64,000 nt of DNA, from positions 186,001-250,000 of the forward strand of contig CAJTGJ010000001.1 in assembly GCA_910575695.1 (NCBI GenBank), read 5' to 3'. The translations under genes were made by a program, and so were the position numbers. This document shows, one piece after another, positions 45,812-53,644 of the stretch. The notes beneath the pieces were generated by a model. The model ran no database searches and was not told where the DNA came from. It was given only the letters and a program-made list of their open reading frames with translations. Positions within the stretch are counted from its first letter, which is position 1. The number at the start of each line of letters is the position of its first letter. This stretch comes from Oscillospiraceae bacterium. GTDB taxonomy: Bacteria > Bacillota > Clostridia > Oscillospirales > Oscillospiraceae.

Positions 45812-47113
45812 TCAGTGCTTGGGGGCCAGTACTTGCATCCCGCCCATGTAGGGCTGAAGGGCGGCGGGGATTTTCACGGAGCCGTCGGGCAGGAGATTGT
45901 TTTCCAGAAGGGCGATGAGCATACGGGGGGGCGCGGCCACGGTGTTGTTCAGCGTGTGGGGCAGGTAGGTTCCGCTCTCGCCCCGCACCCGCATTTTCAG
46001 GCGGCGGGCCTGGGCGTCGCCCAGGTTGGAGCAGGAGCAAACCTCAAAATACTTCTGCTGCCGGGGGGACCATGCCTCGATGTCGCAGGACTTTACCTTC
46101 AGGTCCGCCAGGTCGCCGGAACAGCACTCCAGCTGGCGCACCGGGATGTCCATGGAGCGGAACAGCTCCACGCTGTAGCGCCACATCTTCTCGTACCAGT
46201 CCATGGATTCCTCCGGCTTGCACACCACGATCATTTCCTGCTTCTCAAACTGGTGGATGCGGTACACGCCCCGCTCCTCAATGCCGTGGGAGCCCTTCTC
46301 CTTGCGGAAGCAGGGGGAGTAGGAGGTCAGGGTCTGGGGAAGGGTGTCCTCGGGAATCATCTGGTCGATGAACTTGCCGATCATGGAGTGCTCGGAGGTG
46401 CCGATGAGGTACAGATCCTCCCCCTCGATTTTGTACATCATGGCGTCCATGTCGGTCTGGGACATAACGCCCTCCACCACGTTCCCGTGGATCATGAAGG
46501 GGGGGACGCAGAAGGTGAAGCCCTTGTTAATCATAAAGTCCCGGGCGTAGGCCAGCACCGCCTCATGGAGCCGGGCGATGTCCCCCATCAGGTAATAGAA
46601 CCCCGCCCCGGACACACGGCCCGCCGCGTCCATATCCACGCCGTCAAAGCGTTCCATGATGTCGGTGTGGTAGGGGATCTCAAAGTCGGGCACGACAGCC
46701 TCGCCGAAGCGCTCCACCTCCACATTGGCGGAATCGTCCGGGCCGATGGGCACGGAGGGGTCAATGATGTTGGGAATCACCAGCATGATCTTCCGGATCT
46801 CCGCCGCCAGCTCGGCCTCCAGCTGTTCCAGCTCCGCCAGACGGTCGGCGTTGGCCTTGACCTGGGCCTTGGCGGCTTCGGCCTCCTCCAGCTTGGAGGG
46901 GTCTTTTTTGGCCTGACCCATCAGCATACCCACCCGCTTGGACAGCTTGTTCCGGTCGGCCCGCAGGGTGTTGGCCTCGGTCATGGCGTCCCGGTTTCGG
47001 CGGTCCAGCTCAATCACCTGGTCCACCAGAGGGAGCTTTTCCTCCTGGAATTTCTTTTTGATGTTCTCTTTTACTATGTCCGGGTTATCCCGGATAAATT
47101 TGATGTCCAACAT
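45812..47113 (-). CDS. serS: serine-tRNA ligase
   Basis: 433 residues, class II. The N-terminal long helical arm begins MLDIKFIRDNPDIVKENIKK. The catalytic motif 2 region is SPCFRKEKGSHGIEERGVYR and motif 3 is NNTVAAPPRMLIALLENN. GAAAGGCATG precedes the ATG. It is transcribed leftward with the genes down to mscL and rsmG. No T-box leader fits into the short gap upstream. Confidence 0.97.
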   Translation of the reverse strand: MLDIKFIRDNPDIVKENIKKKFQEEKLPLVDQVIELDRRNRDAMTEANTLRADRNKLSKRVGMLMGQAKKDPSKLEEAEAAKAQVKANADRLAELEQLEAELAAEIRKIMLVIPNIIDPSVPIGPDDSANVEVERFGEAVVPDFEIPYHTDIMERFDGVDMDAAGRVSGAGFYYLMGDIARLHEAVLAYARDFMINKGFTFCVPPFMIHGNVVEGVMSQTDMDAMMYKIEGEDLYLIGTSEHSMIGKFIDQMIPEDTLPQTLTSYSPCFRKEKGSHGIEERGVYRIHQFEKQEMIVVCKPEESMDWYEKMWRYSVELFRSMDIPVRQLECCSGDLADLKVKSCDIEAWSPRQQKYFEVCSCSNLGDAQARRLKMRVRGESGTYLPHTLNNTVAAPPRMLIALLENNLLPDGSVKIPAALQPYMGGMQVLAPKH

Positions 47114-47173
47114 AATATCATGCCTTTCTTTTATTCAAGGATAGAAGATCAGAAGCCGTTTTCTCGGTCCTCA

Positions 47174-48202
47174 CTAGGGCGTTCTTGAAATTGGGAAGTC
47201 GAAGGGGAGTATATGACTTGTATCATTACTGTTACCGATTTCATAACCGTCCTCTGTTTGAACCAAGTATTCCGTCAGCATCACGAGCATCTGGCGGTAC
47301 AGCTGGAGGGCGTAATCACCGGCGGTTTCGCGGATGCGGCCGGACAGATCGTCCCAGCTCACCTCGTCTGAGGCGAAGGTTTGATATCTCACGATCCATT
47401 CGGCGGGCGCGAAGGGATTATCGGAGACATAATATTCGTCCAGCATGGCCCAGAGAAGGGACAGCACGTTGATCTCCTCAATGTGTTCCTGCTCCCACTG
47501 CTGGGCATAGTTGACTCCGTTGGGGCTGCTGTCGTAAAGGTGCTTGTAGAAGTGCTTGAGATACCCGCGGTCAACAAGTTCGTCCACAAATTCGTCAAAA
47601 CGCTGCTGCTGTGCGGAGTTCAGCCTCGGGTAGGGCAGCCAGATCTCTCCATCGGAGAATGACGCGCCATCCGGAAGGTCAAAAAAGTATTGCTGATTGA
47701 TCATCATAGTAACTGCCGCCATGGTGTAGTCGCCGTCTTCCATGAACTGCTGGATAAACCAGAAGAACTGGTTTTGGCGTATTTGTTTGTCCATCAGACT
47801 GTTTTGGAATGACTTTCCGTTTAATTCTTGAAGTTCTGCCTCTGCCTTGGACAATTCACTCTCTAATTCCTCATTTTCCTTTTGGAGGCTGTCTGCCAGC
47901 TGGGTGTTTTCCTCCAGGGCGCTTTCCCGGGCGTTCAGTTTTCTGCTGGCGTTCACCAGCAGGGACGCGCACACCGCCAGCGCCAGCAATGCCGCGCCCA
48001 GCGCCCCCCACAGCCAGGGATGGGGTTTTGCGGGGGCGTCCGTCTGGGCCGCAGTCCCGGGCGGAGCGGAGGGCGGGGGAGCGTTCCCAGGCGGGTCCGG
48101 GGCGTCCGGCTCGGGCTTGGGCGGGTAGTACACAGGGGGAGGGGAGGCCCGGTTCATGATCTCGTCCAGGATCTGTTCCGGGGTTTTGTTTTTGTCATCC
48201 AT
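47174..48202 (-). CDS. membrane coiled-coil protein Y of the par operon
   Basis: 342 residues, no known family. Order of parts: a short N-terminal helix with EQILDEIMNRA, a Pro-rich linker (about 22-60), one membrane span (WLWGALGAALLALAVCASLL, about 64-85), a coiled coil to about 130 (ENEELESELSKAEAELQEL), and a globular outer domain. It has the same plan as the protein encoded upstream, and the outer domains share spacing such as GDYTMAAVTMM versus RDYLMAAVIVE. GGAGG precedes the ATG at 48202. A parS site lies 40 bases upstream. Confidence 0.75.
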   Translation of the reverse strand: MDDKNKTPEQILDEIMNRASPPPVYYPPKPEPDAPDPPGNAPPPSAPPGTAAQTDAPAKPHPWLWGALGAALLALAVCASLLVNASRKLNARESALEENTQLADSLQKENEELESELSKAEAELQELNGKSFQNSLMDKQIRQNQFFWFIQQFMEDGDYTMAAVTMMINQQYFFDLPDGASFSDGEIWLPYPRLNSAQQQRFDEFVDELVDRGYLKHFYKHLYDSSPNGVNYAQQWEQEHIEEINVLSLLWAMLDEYYVSDNPFAPAEWIVRYQTFASDEVSWDDLSGRIRETAGDYALQLYRQMLVMLTEYLVQTEDGYEIGNSNDTSHILPFDFPISRTP

Positions 48203-48242
48203 GGTCTGCCTCCAATCAATCGTGGCCCGTTGGCAGGGCGGA

Positions 48243-48258
48243 TGTTTCACGTGAAACA
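48243..48258. promoter_or_regulatory. parS site 1
   Basis: TGTTTCACGTGAAACA, a perfect 16-base palindrome that matches the ParB/Spo0J consensus. It lies between the two membrane coiled-coil genes. Confidence 0.9.
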
Positions 48259-48296
48259 TCCATCGCCGGCCCGTCCCAAAAGGGCCGGGATGCGGC

Positions 48297-49289
48297 CTAT
48301 TCCGGGCTGTCCTCGTTGGGCTCCACAAATCCCCCTTCCTCCAGGTCCTTTATGATCTGCTCATACAGCGCCGCGGTGGAGGGCCGGAACGTACCGTCAT
48401 ACAGCAGTGCGGTCAGGTCGCCGGCGTCCGCGCTCAGCGCATTGGCCTGTGTACCTGCACGGTATAGGTCCCGGTTAAAATACGAGAAGATCATGTTCCA
48501 CAAAAGGCGGGCGGCTCTCATGGCTTCGCCGCTGTACCTGCCGCTGGCGGCGTCGATATGGGGACGTTCGGTGGTTTCGCCGTTGCCGTCCTCTTTTTCT
48601 GACAGGACCATGCATCCGGTTTTCTCAAAAACCTCCTCCCGCAGCTCCATATACATCCCGCTCTGAGGGGGGAGCACCCTCCTGTATGCTTCCACGTATT
48701 CCCGATTTTTCTCATTGAAATACTCGTCGCAGTTTTCCACAATCACTGCCGCCATCAGATAGTCCCGCTCATTGCAGAAGCGCTCCAAAAACTCCAGGGC
48801 GGTGGAATAGCTGAGATAGAACTGGCTTTCCGTCAGTTCATCAATATACGCCAGCTTTTCCGTCCGCTCATCCTCGCAGCGTTCCTGGGCCTGGGTGAGC
48901 TCCTCTTCCTGAAGCTCCATGTCCTTTTCCAGGGATTCCTTTTCCGCTTTCAGCGTTTCGATCTGCTCCATCAGCTCCGTCCGGGACAGGTTCATGGAGT
49001 TGCGCAGGTCGCTGATGGCGGTCTCGCTGTTCCTCTGCTGGACGAAGTAGGCCAGCAGGAGCATCATAAAGGCCGCGCCGAACAAAATCAGCAGGTAGAT
49101 ATAAACGGAGGAGCGCTTGTTTTTTTCGGGCGGCTTCTGCTCCTCCTCAGCGGGGGGAGGGGAGGGCTCCTCCTGGGGCGCGGGTTTCTGCTCCTGACCG
49201 GGATTGTCTATCCTGTTCAGGCCGTCGGAAATGATCTTCTCCAGCAGGTCGTCCTGGTCGCCGCCGTGTTCCTGGGGCTTGCCGCTCAT
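48297..49289 (-). CDS. membrane coiled-coil protein X of the par operon
   Basis: 330 residues. An N-terminal cytoplasmic segment with DLLEKIISDGLNRID is followed by a Pro/Glu-rich linker, one span (YIYLLILFGAAFMMLLLAYF, about 64-83) and a coiled coil to about 140. The outer domain has ESQFYLSYSTALEFLERFC. The ATG overlaps the parB stop (AATGA), so translation is coupled to parB. It is paralogous in plan to the next gene. The function is unknown; the setting suggests a link between chromosome partitioning and the cell envelope. Confidence 0.75.
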   Translation of the reverse strand: MSGKPQEHGGDQDDLLEKIISDGLNRIDNPGQEQKPAPQEEPSPPPAEEEQKPPEKNKRSSVYIYLLILFGAAFMMLLLAYFVQQRNSETAISDLRNSMNLSRTELMEQIETLKAEKESLEKDMELQEEELTQAQERCEDERTEKLAYIDELTESQFYLSYSTALEFLERFCNERDYLMAAVIVENCDEYFNEKNREYVEAYRRVLPPQSGMYMELREEVFEKTGCMVLSEKEDGNGETTERPHIDAASGRYSGEAMRAARLLWNMIFSYFNRDLYRAGTQANALSADAGDLTALLYDGTFRPSTAALYEQIIKDLEEGGFVEPNEDSPE

Positions 49290-50185
49290 TCCTCGCCGCC
49301 CCCTTCCCCGGGTTTCTCCGTGGGCCGGAGCTGGCCCAGCTGCTCCAGCAGATCGTTGAGGTCATCCACATTATAATACTCCAGCTCCAGCTTGCCCTTT
49401 TTCCGCCCGTTGGAGATGGTCACTTTCCGGCCCAGCCGGAGGGACAGGTCCTTCTGCGCCGTCTCGATGTAGATGCGGTTTTCATCCACAGGCTTAGGCT
49501 TTTTCTCCTTGGGCGGTTCCAGGGTGAAGTTTTTGGCGGCGGCTTCCGCCTGCCGGACGCTCATGCCCTCGCTGACGATCTTCTGGGCAAAGGCGGCCTG
49601 TGTCTGTTCCCCTTCCACCATGAGGATGGCCCGCCCGTGTCCGGCGGAGATGGTTCCCTCCACCAGCAGTTCCCGGACGGCGGGGGGGAGGGCGGTGAGC
49701 CGCAGGGCGTTGGCGATGGCGGGGCGGGACTTGCCCATCCGCCGGGCCAGCTCCTCCTGGGTCAGCCCGAAGTCGGTGAGCAGGGCCAGGTAGCCCTCCG
49801 CCTCCTCCACCGGGTTCAGGTCCTCCCGCTGGAGGTTTTCGATCAGGCCGATTTCCATCACCTTGCGGTCGTCCGCCTCAATGATGACCACCGGGACCTC
49901 TTTCCGGCCCGCCAGCTTTGCCGCCCGCCAGCGGCGTTCCCCGGCGATGATCTGATAGTATCCGGTGGACAGCCGCCGCACCGTCAGGGGCTGTATGATG
50001 CCGTGTTCCTCGATGGAGGAGGCCAGATCCGCCAGGGATTCGTTGTCAAACCGCTTTCTGGGCTGGTTCAGCCCGGGCTCTACCTGGGAGATCGGGAGCA
50101 GGACGGAGCCCGCCTCCTGGGTCTGGAGGGAGGCATCCCCCATGAGGGCGTCCAGCCCCTTGCCCAGGCCTTTGACTTTTGCCAT
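49286..50185 (-). CDS. parB: chromosome-partitioning protein ParB (Spo0J)
   Basis: 299 residues. The CTP-binding region has AGERRWRAAK and LIENLQREDLNPVEEAEGY. The helix-turn-helix MGKSRPAIANALRLTALP reads parS. The C-terminal dimer domain follows a Lys-rich linker. The ATG at 50185 (MAKVKGLGKGL) is preferred over one 9 bases earlier that touches the AGGAAGG site. It binds the four parS sites nearby, slides as a clamp and stimulates ParA. Confidence 0.96.
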   Translation of the reverse strand: MAKVKGLGKGLDALMGDASLQTQEAGSVLLPISQVEPGLNQPRKRFDNESLADLASSIEEHGIIQPLTVRRLSTGYYQIIAGERRWRAAKLAGRKEVPVVIIEADDRKVMEIGLIENLQREDLNPVEEAEGYLALLTDFGLTQEELARRMGKSRPAIANALRLTALPPAVRELLVEGTISAGHGRAILMVEGEQTQAAFAQKIVSEGMSVRQAEAAAKNFTLEPPKEKKPKPVDENRIYIETAQKDLSLRLGRKVTISNGRKKGKLELEYYNVDDLNDLLEQLGQLRPTEKPGEGGGEE

Positions 50186-50211
50186 CTGGTTCATTCCTTC
50201 CTGTTTTCTAT

Positions 50212-50283
50212 GTAGGGGGAGGGGAATGCCCTCCATGTTGTATAGTCTGTTCCACGGGAGGGGGAAGCCCCTCCCCTACGGCG
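50212..50283. repeat. two R2 hairpins between parA and parB
   Basis: GTAGGGGGAGGGGAATGCCC (50212-50231) and GGGAGGGGGAAGCCCCTCCC (50256-50275, followed by CTACGGC) belong to the R2 family. Confidence 0.55.
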
Positions 50284-50329
50284 CGGCCAGGTAGAGGCAG
50301 ATTCCCGAGGATGCGCAGTACCAGGCAAA

Positions 50330-51103
50330 TTACCGTTTCACAGCCGCAATGGGATTTTTTTTGAGGAATTCCTTGGCCAGCGCCTCATAGGCATCTGTTC
50401 CACGGGAGAGAGGGTCGTACACCATGACGGGCACGCCGTGGCTGGGGGCCTCGGACAGGCGCACGTTCCGGGGGATCACCGAGGCGTACACCTTGCCGGG
50501 GAAGTGCCGCTTGACCTCCTCCGCCACCTGGAGGGACAGGTTGGTGCGCCCGTCGTACATGGTCAGCACTACGCCCTCCAGCTCCAGGGCCGGGTTGAGC
50601 CGCTGCTTCGCCAGCCGCACGGTGTACAGCAGGTCGGACAGGCCCTCCAGGGCGTAATACTCGCACTGGACGGGCACCAGCAGGGTGTCGGCGGCGCACA
50701 GCCCGTCCAGGGTCAGCAGCTCCAGGGAGGGGGGGCAGTCGATGAAGATGAAGTCATAGTCCCCCTTCACCTCGTCGATGGCGTCCTTCAGCCGGAACTC
50801 CCGGCGGTCCAGGCCAATGAGCTCCACTGTGGCCCCGGACAGGGCCTTGTTGGAGGGGGCCACGTCCGCCCACTTGGTGGGCACGATGGCCTTGGACAGG
50901 GGCGCGCCCCCTAAGATCACATCGTAGATGCTGGGGGAACGGGTCTTGTCCAGGCCGAAGCCGGAGGTGGCGTTGCCCTGGGGGTCGAAGTCGCACACCA
51001 GCACCCGCGCCCCCTGGGCGGTGAGGGCGGCGGCCAGGTTGACGCAGGACGTGGTTTTACCCACGCCGCCTTTTTGATTGACGACGGCGATACTTTTGCC
51101 CAT
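50330..51103 (-). CDS. parA: chromosome-partitioning ATPase ParA (Soj)
   Basis: 257 residues. The deviant Walker A is NQKGGVGKTTSC with signature Lys11. Switch regions are CDFDPQGNATSG and FIFIDCPPSLELLTL. Basic residues toward the C-terminus bind DNA nonspecifically. It is the first gene of the parA-parB-X-Y unit. The ATG has AAAGGGGAGC upstream and a good promoter at 51191-51219. Confidence 0.97.
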   Translation of the reverse strand: MGKSIAVVNQKGGVGKTTSCVNLAAALTAQGARVLVCDFDPQGNATSGFGLDKTRSPSIYDVILGGAPLSKAIVPTKWADVAPSNKALSGATVELIGLDRREFRLKDAIDEVKGDYDFIFIDCPPSLELLTLDGLCAADTLLVPVQCEYYALEGLSDLLYTVRLAKQRLNPALELEGVVLTMYDGRTNLSLQVAEEVKRHFPGKVYASVIPRNVRLSEAPSHGVPVMVYDPLSRGTDAYEALAKEFLKKNPIAAVKR

Positions 51104-51145
51104 AGGAGGTAGCTCCCCTTTCTCTCGACCCTGCGAACCGCCGAA

Positions 51146-51161
51146 TGTTTCACGTGAAACA
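51146..51161. promoter_or_regulatory. parS site 2
   Basis: TGTTTCACGTGAAACA, in the parA leader between promoter and start codon. Confidence 0.92.
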
Positions 51162-51190
51162 TCGGGCCGCGCGCAAGGCAGGTAAAGATC

Positions 51191-51219
51191 ATTATATCCT
51201 GTTTGGCAGTTGATTGCAA
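51191..51219 (-). promoter_or_regulatory. parA promoter
   Basis: On the minus strand TTGCAA (51214-51219), 17-base spacer, TATAAT (51191-51196). The parS site 2 lies in its transcribed leader. Confidence 0.75.
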
Positions 51220-51329
51220 CCGTTTCCCCGATAACCTGGAGAAAAATTCTGAAACCATTTTCCCCAATCCTGTGTTATGATAGGCGAAAGAGCTTTTTCA
51301 GCCGGGAGGCTCCCAAGAGCAAACACCGG

Positions 51330-51345
51330 CGTTTCACGTGAAACA
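51330..51345. promoter_or_regulatory. parS site 3
   Basis: CGTTTCACGTGAAACA, one base off the consensus palindrome, just upstream of the sigma-factor start codon. Confidence 0.85.
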
Positions 51346-51367
51346 ATTCCAAGGTGGTGAAAATGGT

Positions 51368-51946
51368 TTGACAGAAGAACAGTTAATCAAGTCCCTGCGC
51401 CAGGGCGACCTCCCCGCCCTGGAGGCGCTCATCGACCGCTACACCCCCTACGTCTCCGCCGTCATCTCCCGGATCCTCCGGGGCCGGCAGGCGGACGTGG
51501 AGGAGCTGACGGCGGACGTGTTTTTAGCGGCCTGGGGCAACCGAGCCAAGCTCCGGCCGGGGCAGGTGAAGGGTTACCTGGGGGCCATCGCCCGGAACCG
51601 TGCCTTTAACCTGCTCCGGGCCAGCCGGGAGAGCCTGCCCCTGGAGGAGGACGTGCTCCTGCTGGAGGCGGACGGCCCCGACCGGGAGCTGGACAAAAAG
51701 GAGACAGCCCAAATGGTGAACCGGGCGCTGGGCCATCTGGACCGGCCCCAGCGGGAGCTGTTCGTGCGGCATTACTACTACGGCCAGACCGTCCAGGAGG
51801 CGGCGGAGGCCATGGGCCTGAACCAGTCCACCGCCAAGACCTGGCTGCGCCGGGGGCGGGCGGCGTTGAAGGCAATCTTAGAACAGGAGGGTTACGGACA
51901 TGAAGCGGTTGGAGATTTCCAAACTGATGGACGGGTACACGGATGA
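51368..51946 (+). CDS. ECF-type RNA polymerase sigma factor
   Basis: About 192 residues with TTG start at 51368 behind AAGGTGGTG; a GTG at 51338 lies inside parS and is not used. Region 2 (ADVEELTADVFLAAWGNRAK) and region 4 (LDRPQRELFVRHYYYGQTVQ, then AMGLNQSTAKTWLRRGR) are clear. A GAAACC (51251-51256) upstream of a GTTATG stretch could be an autoregulated ECF promoter. Its target genes are unknown. The next gene, overlapping by 47 bases, is a likely anti-sigma factor. Confidence 0.87.
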   Translation: MTEEQLIKSLRQGDLPALEALIDRYTPYVSAVISRILRGRQADVEELTADVFLAAWGNRAKLRPGQVKGYLGAIARNRAFNLLRASRESLPLEEDVLLLEADGPDRELDKKETAQMVNRALGHLDRPQRELFVRHYYYGQTVQEAAEAMGLNQSTAKTWLRRGRAALKAILEQEGYGHEAVGDFQTDGRVHG

Positions 51947-52622
51947 CGAGTTTTTCCCCGACGGCGGGGAGACGGCCAATCCGGAGGCGGTGAAGGCGCG
52001 GGTGCTGGCGCGGGTGAAGGTTCCGGTAAAGAAGCGGCCCAGGCCGCACCTGAAAACAGTTTTGATTGCGGCCGCACTGGCGGCGGTGGGGGTGCTGTGC
52101 GTTGCGGCGGGCCTGCCCATGACGACCTATCAACTCTTCACTGGCGGGACCATGGTGGCCGATGTGGAGATGAGCGGGCCGAACCGACATATCTATTCCG
52201 ATTTGAGGAATGCTTTTCCGGAGGACCCCCTTGTGCTGGAGGATGGCCGCCTTTGGCTGGTGCTCAACGGGGAGCGCACCGATATCACTGACCGAATCGA
52301 CATGGAAACACCCTATATCGTCGAACACACTGACCCGGAGACCGGCTTGAGTAGTTCACTCATTCTCGGCGGCACCTCGGAGGATTTCGGCTGGTGTCTC
52401 TGGCAGGAGCTCCCCAACCAAGGCGGATACAGCGCGTATGGGTATAACTACCGCGCAACTCATTTCGTCTACGATGGTGTGTCGTATGAGGTGCCGTACG
52501 GTGACAATCTCGATGAATCCCTTCTCTCCAAAGAAAATGACTGGGAGGACGTCAAGATTGTTTGGCAGCCTTGGTGCGAAAAGGGCGAACAAGAAGCTCA
52601 AGTTTTTGCCCGCAATAGATGA
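51900..52622 (+). CDS. putative membrane anti-sigma factor
   Basis: 240 residues. A cytoplasmic N-terminus of about 50 residues (MKRLEISKLMDGYTDDEFFP) is followed by one span (TVLIAAALAAVGVLCVAAGL, about 53-72) and an outer domain of unknown family. The overlap with the sigma gene and the topology match anti-sigma factors of ECF systems, although no zinc-binding motif is seen. GGAGGGTTAC precedes the ATG. The signal it senses is unknown. The GC content falls in its second half. Confidence 0.65.
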   Translation: MKRLEISKLMDGYTDDEFFPDGGETANPEAVKARVLARVKVPVKKRPRPHLKTVLIAAALAAVGVLCVAAGLPMTTYQLFTGGTMVADVEMSGPNRHIYSDLRNAFPEDPLVLEDGRLWLVLNGERTDITDRIDMETPYIVEHTDPETGLSSSLILGGTSEDFGWCLWQELPNQGGYSAYGYNYRATHFVYDGVSYEVPYGDNLDESLLSKENDWEDVKIVWQPWCEKGEQEAQVFARNR

Positions 52623-52646
52623 CTTTTCTTTTGGCCTATGATACAA

Positions 52647-52673
52647 TGGACTCCCCCGGTTTGGGGGAGTCCA
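52647..52673 (+). terminator. terminator after anti-sigma gene
   Basis: TGGACTCCCCC / GGGGGAGTCCA around five bases, followed by TTATT. The T-run is weak. Confidence 0.6.
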
Positions 52674-52681
52674 TTATTCTA

Positions 52682-52697
52682 TGTTTCACGTGAAACA
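52682..52697. promoter_or_regulatory. parS site 4
   Basis: TGTTTCACGTGAAACA between the anti-sigma gene and tadA. An ATG just before it would give a false MFHVKH start. Confidence 0.92.
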
Positions 52698-52758
52698 TCT
52701 TAGATCGGCAATGGGTGCGCGCCCCCCAAGGGGGCCACAGAGGAAGGAAGGTGATCCG

Positions 52759-53211
52759 ATGACGGATCAAGACTATATGCGGGAAGCCCTGAAGCTGGCG
52801 GGGGAGTGCATCCCCCACGGCGACGTGCCCGTGGGCTGTGTGGTGGTGTCCCCGGAGGGACAAATCATCGGCCGGGGCCGCAACCGCCGGGAGGAGCAGG
52901 GCCGCGCCACCGCCCACGCCGAGGTGGAGGCCATCAACGAGGCCTGCGCCGCCCTGGGGAGCTGGCGGCTGACCGGCTGTACCCTGTACGTCACTTTGGA
53001 GCCCTGCCCCATGTGCGCCGGGGCCATCATCAATTCCCGCATCAGCACCCTGCGCTACGGGGCCCGGGAGGATAAATCCGGCTGCTGCGGCTCGGTGCTG
53101 AACCTGTTCGAGGAGCGCTTCAACCACCGCCCCAGAATTTACGGCGGACTGCTGGAGCGGGAGTGCCGGACCCTGCTGGAAAACTTTTTTCAAGGTTTGC
53201 GGGAGATTTAA
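52759..53211 (+). CDS. tadA: tRNA-specific adenosine deaminase
   Basis: 150 residues. The zinc and catalytic motifs HAEVEAINEA and PCPMCAGAIINSR are intact, as is GRNRREE. It converts A34 of tRNA-Arg(ACG) to inosine and is essential in most bacteria. AAGGAAGGTG precedes the ATG at 52759. No dnaX or SRP RNA gene follows, unlike in many Firmicutes. Confidence 0.95.
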   Translation: MTDQDYMREALKLAGECIPHGDVPVGCVVVSPEGQIIGRGRNRREEQGRATAHAEVEAINEACAALGSWRLTGCTLYVTLEPCPMCAGAIINSRISTLRYGAREDKSGCCGSVLNLFEERFNHRPRIYGGLLERECRTLLENFFQGLREI

Positions 53212-53312
53212 CACAACTGTAACACTTTATTGTGAACTTTCGCAACATCTCAGAGGTATCTTAATACTTGCAAGAGATATCCTTTCTTTTTCATTCTATC
53301 CTCCATCCTTTA

Positions 53313-53344
53313 GAACCGGGGTTTCCGCCCCGGTTCGCTTTTTT
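53313..53344 (+). terminator. terminator downstream of tadA
   Basis: GAACCGGGG / CCCCGGTTC (53313-53321 with 53328-53336), then GCTTTTTT. Confidence 0.85.
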
Positions 53345-53401
53345 GTCCAAATCGCCGCCGCAGATCAGGTGCAGGCCCGGCCAGCGCAGAATGAACCAAG
53401 C

Positions 53402-53473
53402 TCAGGGCCGGAGCCGCCTCGCCGTCCTCTCGATCACGCCGTCCCGGCGGATGCGGTCTTCCAATTCCTTCAT
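53402..53473 (-). pseudogene. possible 5' remnant of xanthine phosphoribosyltransferase gene
   Basis: On the minus strand GGGAGGGATT precedes an ATG (53473) that starts MKELEDRIRRDGVIE. This resembles the start of Xpt, but the frame ends after 23 codons. The rest of the gene is absent. It may equally be a short peptide gene. Confidence 0.3.
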
Positions 53474-53550
53474 ATAAAATCCCTCCCAATTCATTTGGCG
53501 CTATGTATCAAAATAACGGCAAAAATGCCGCTGATTTTCCAAAAAACCCC

Positions 53551-53579
53551 TTGCCGTTTTGGGATAACTCTGGTACAAT
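53551..53579 (+). promoter_or_regulatory. promoter of YitT-family gene
   Basis: TTGCCG (53551-53556), 17-base spacer, TACAAT (53574-53579). Confidence 0.6.
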
Positions 53580-53644
53580 AAGGGACGGCCGCGGCGGGGA
53601 AAAAGCCGGGGCTGTCATTCTGTCTGGAAAGAGGGCAATACCCA

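Larger units (their letters stand above)
53212..53644. other. intergenic region after tadA with terminator, peptide remnant and promoter
   Basis: About 430 bases. It contains the tadA terminator (53313-53344), a short minus-strand frame resembling the start of xanthine phosphoribosyltransferase, and the yitT-type gene promoter (53551-53579). The GC-rich stretch 53370-53420 does not carry the SRP RNA core. Confidence 0.55.

Noticed and set aside
47114-47174. T-box leader for serS
   Set aside because: The gap is only about 60 bases, too short for a T-box, and no terminator/antiterminator pair is seen.
52681-52758. N-terminal extension of TadA beginning MFHVKH
   Set aside because: The bases encoding it are a parS site; the family start and a ribosome site lie at 52759. 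The same false MFHVKH start occurs by the parS at 48243.
53370-53420. Possible SRP RNA after tadA
   Set aside because: Location is typical for ffs, but the conserved GGAAGGAAGCAGC core and hairpin are absent.
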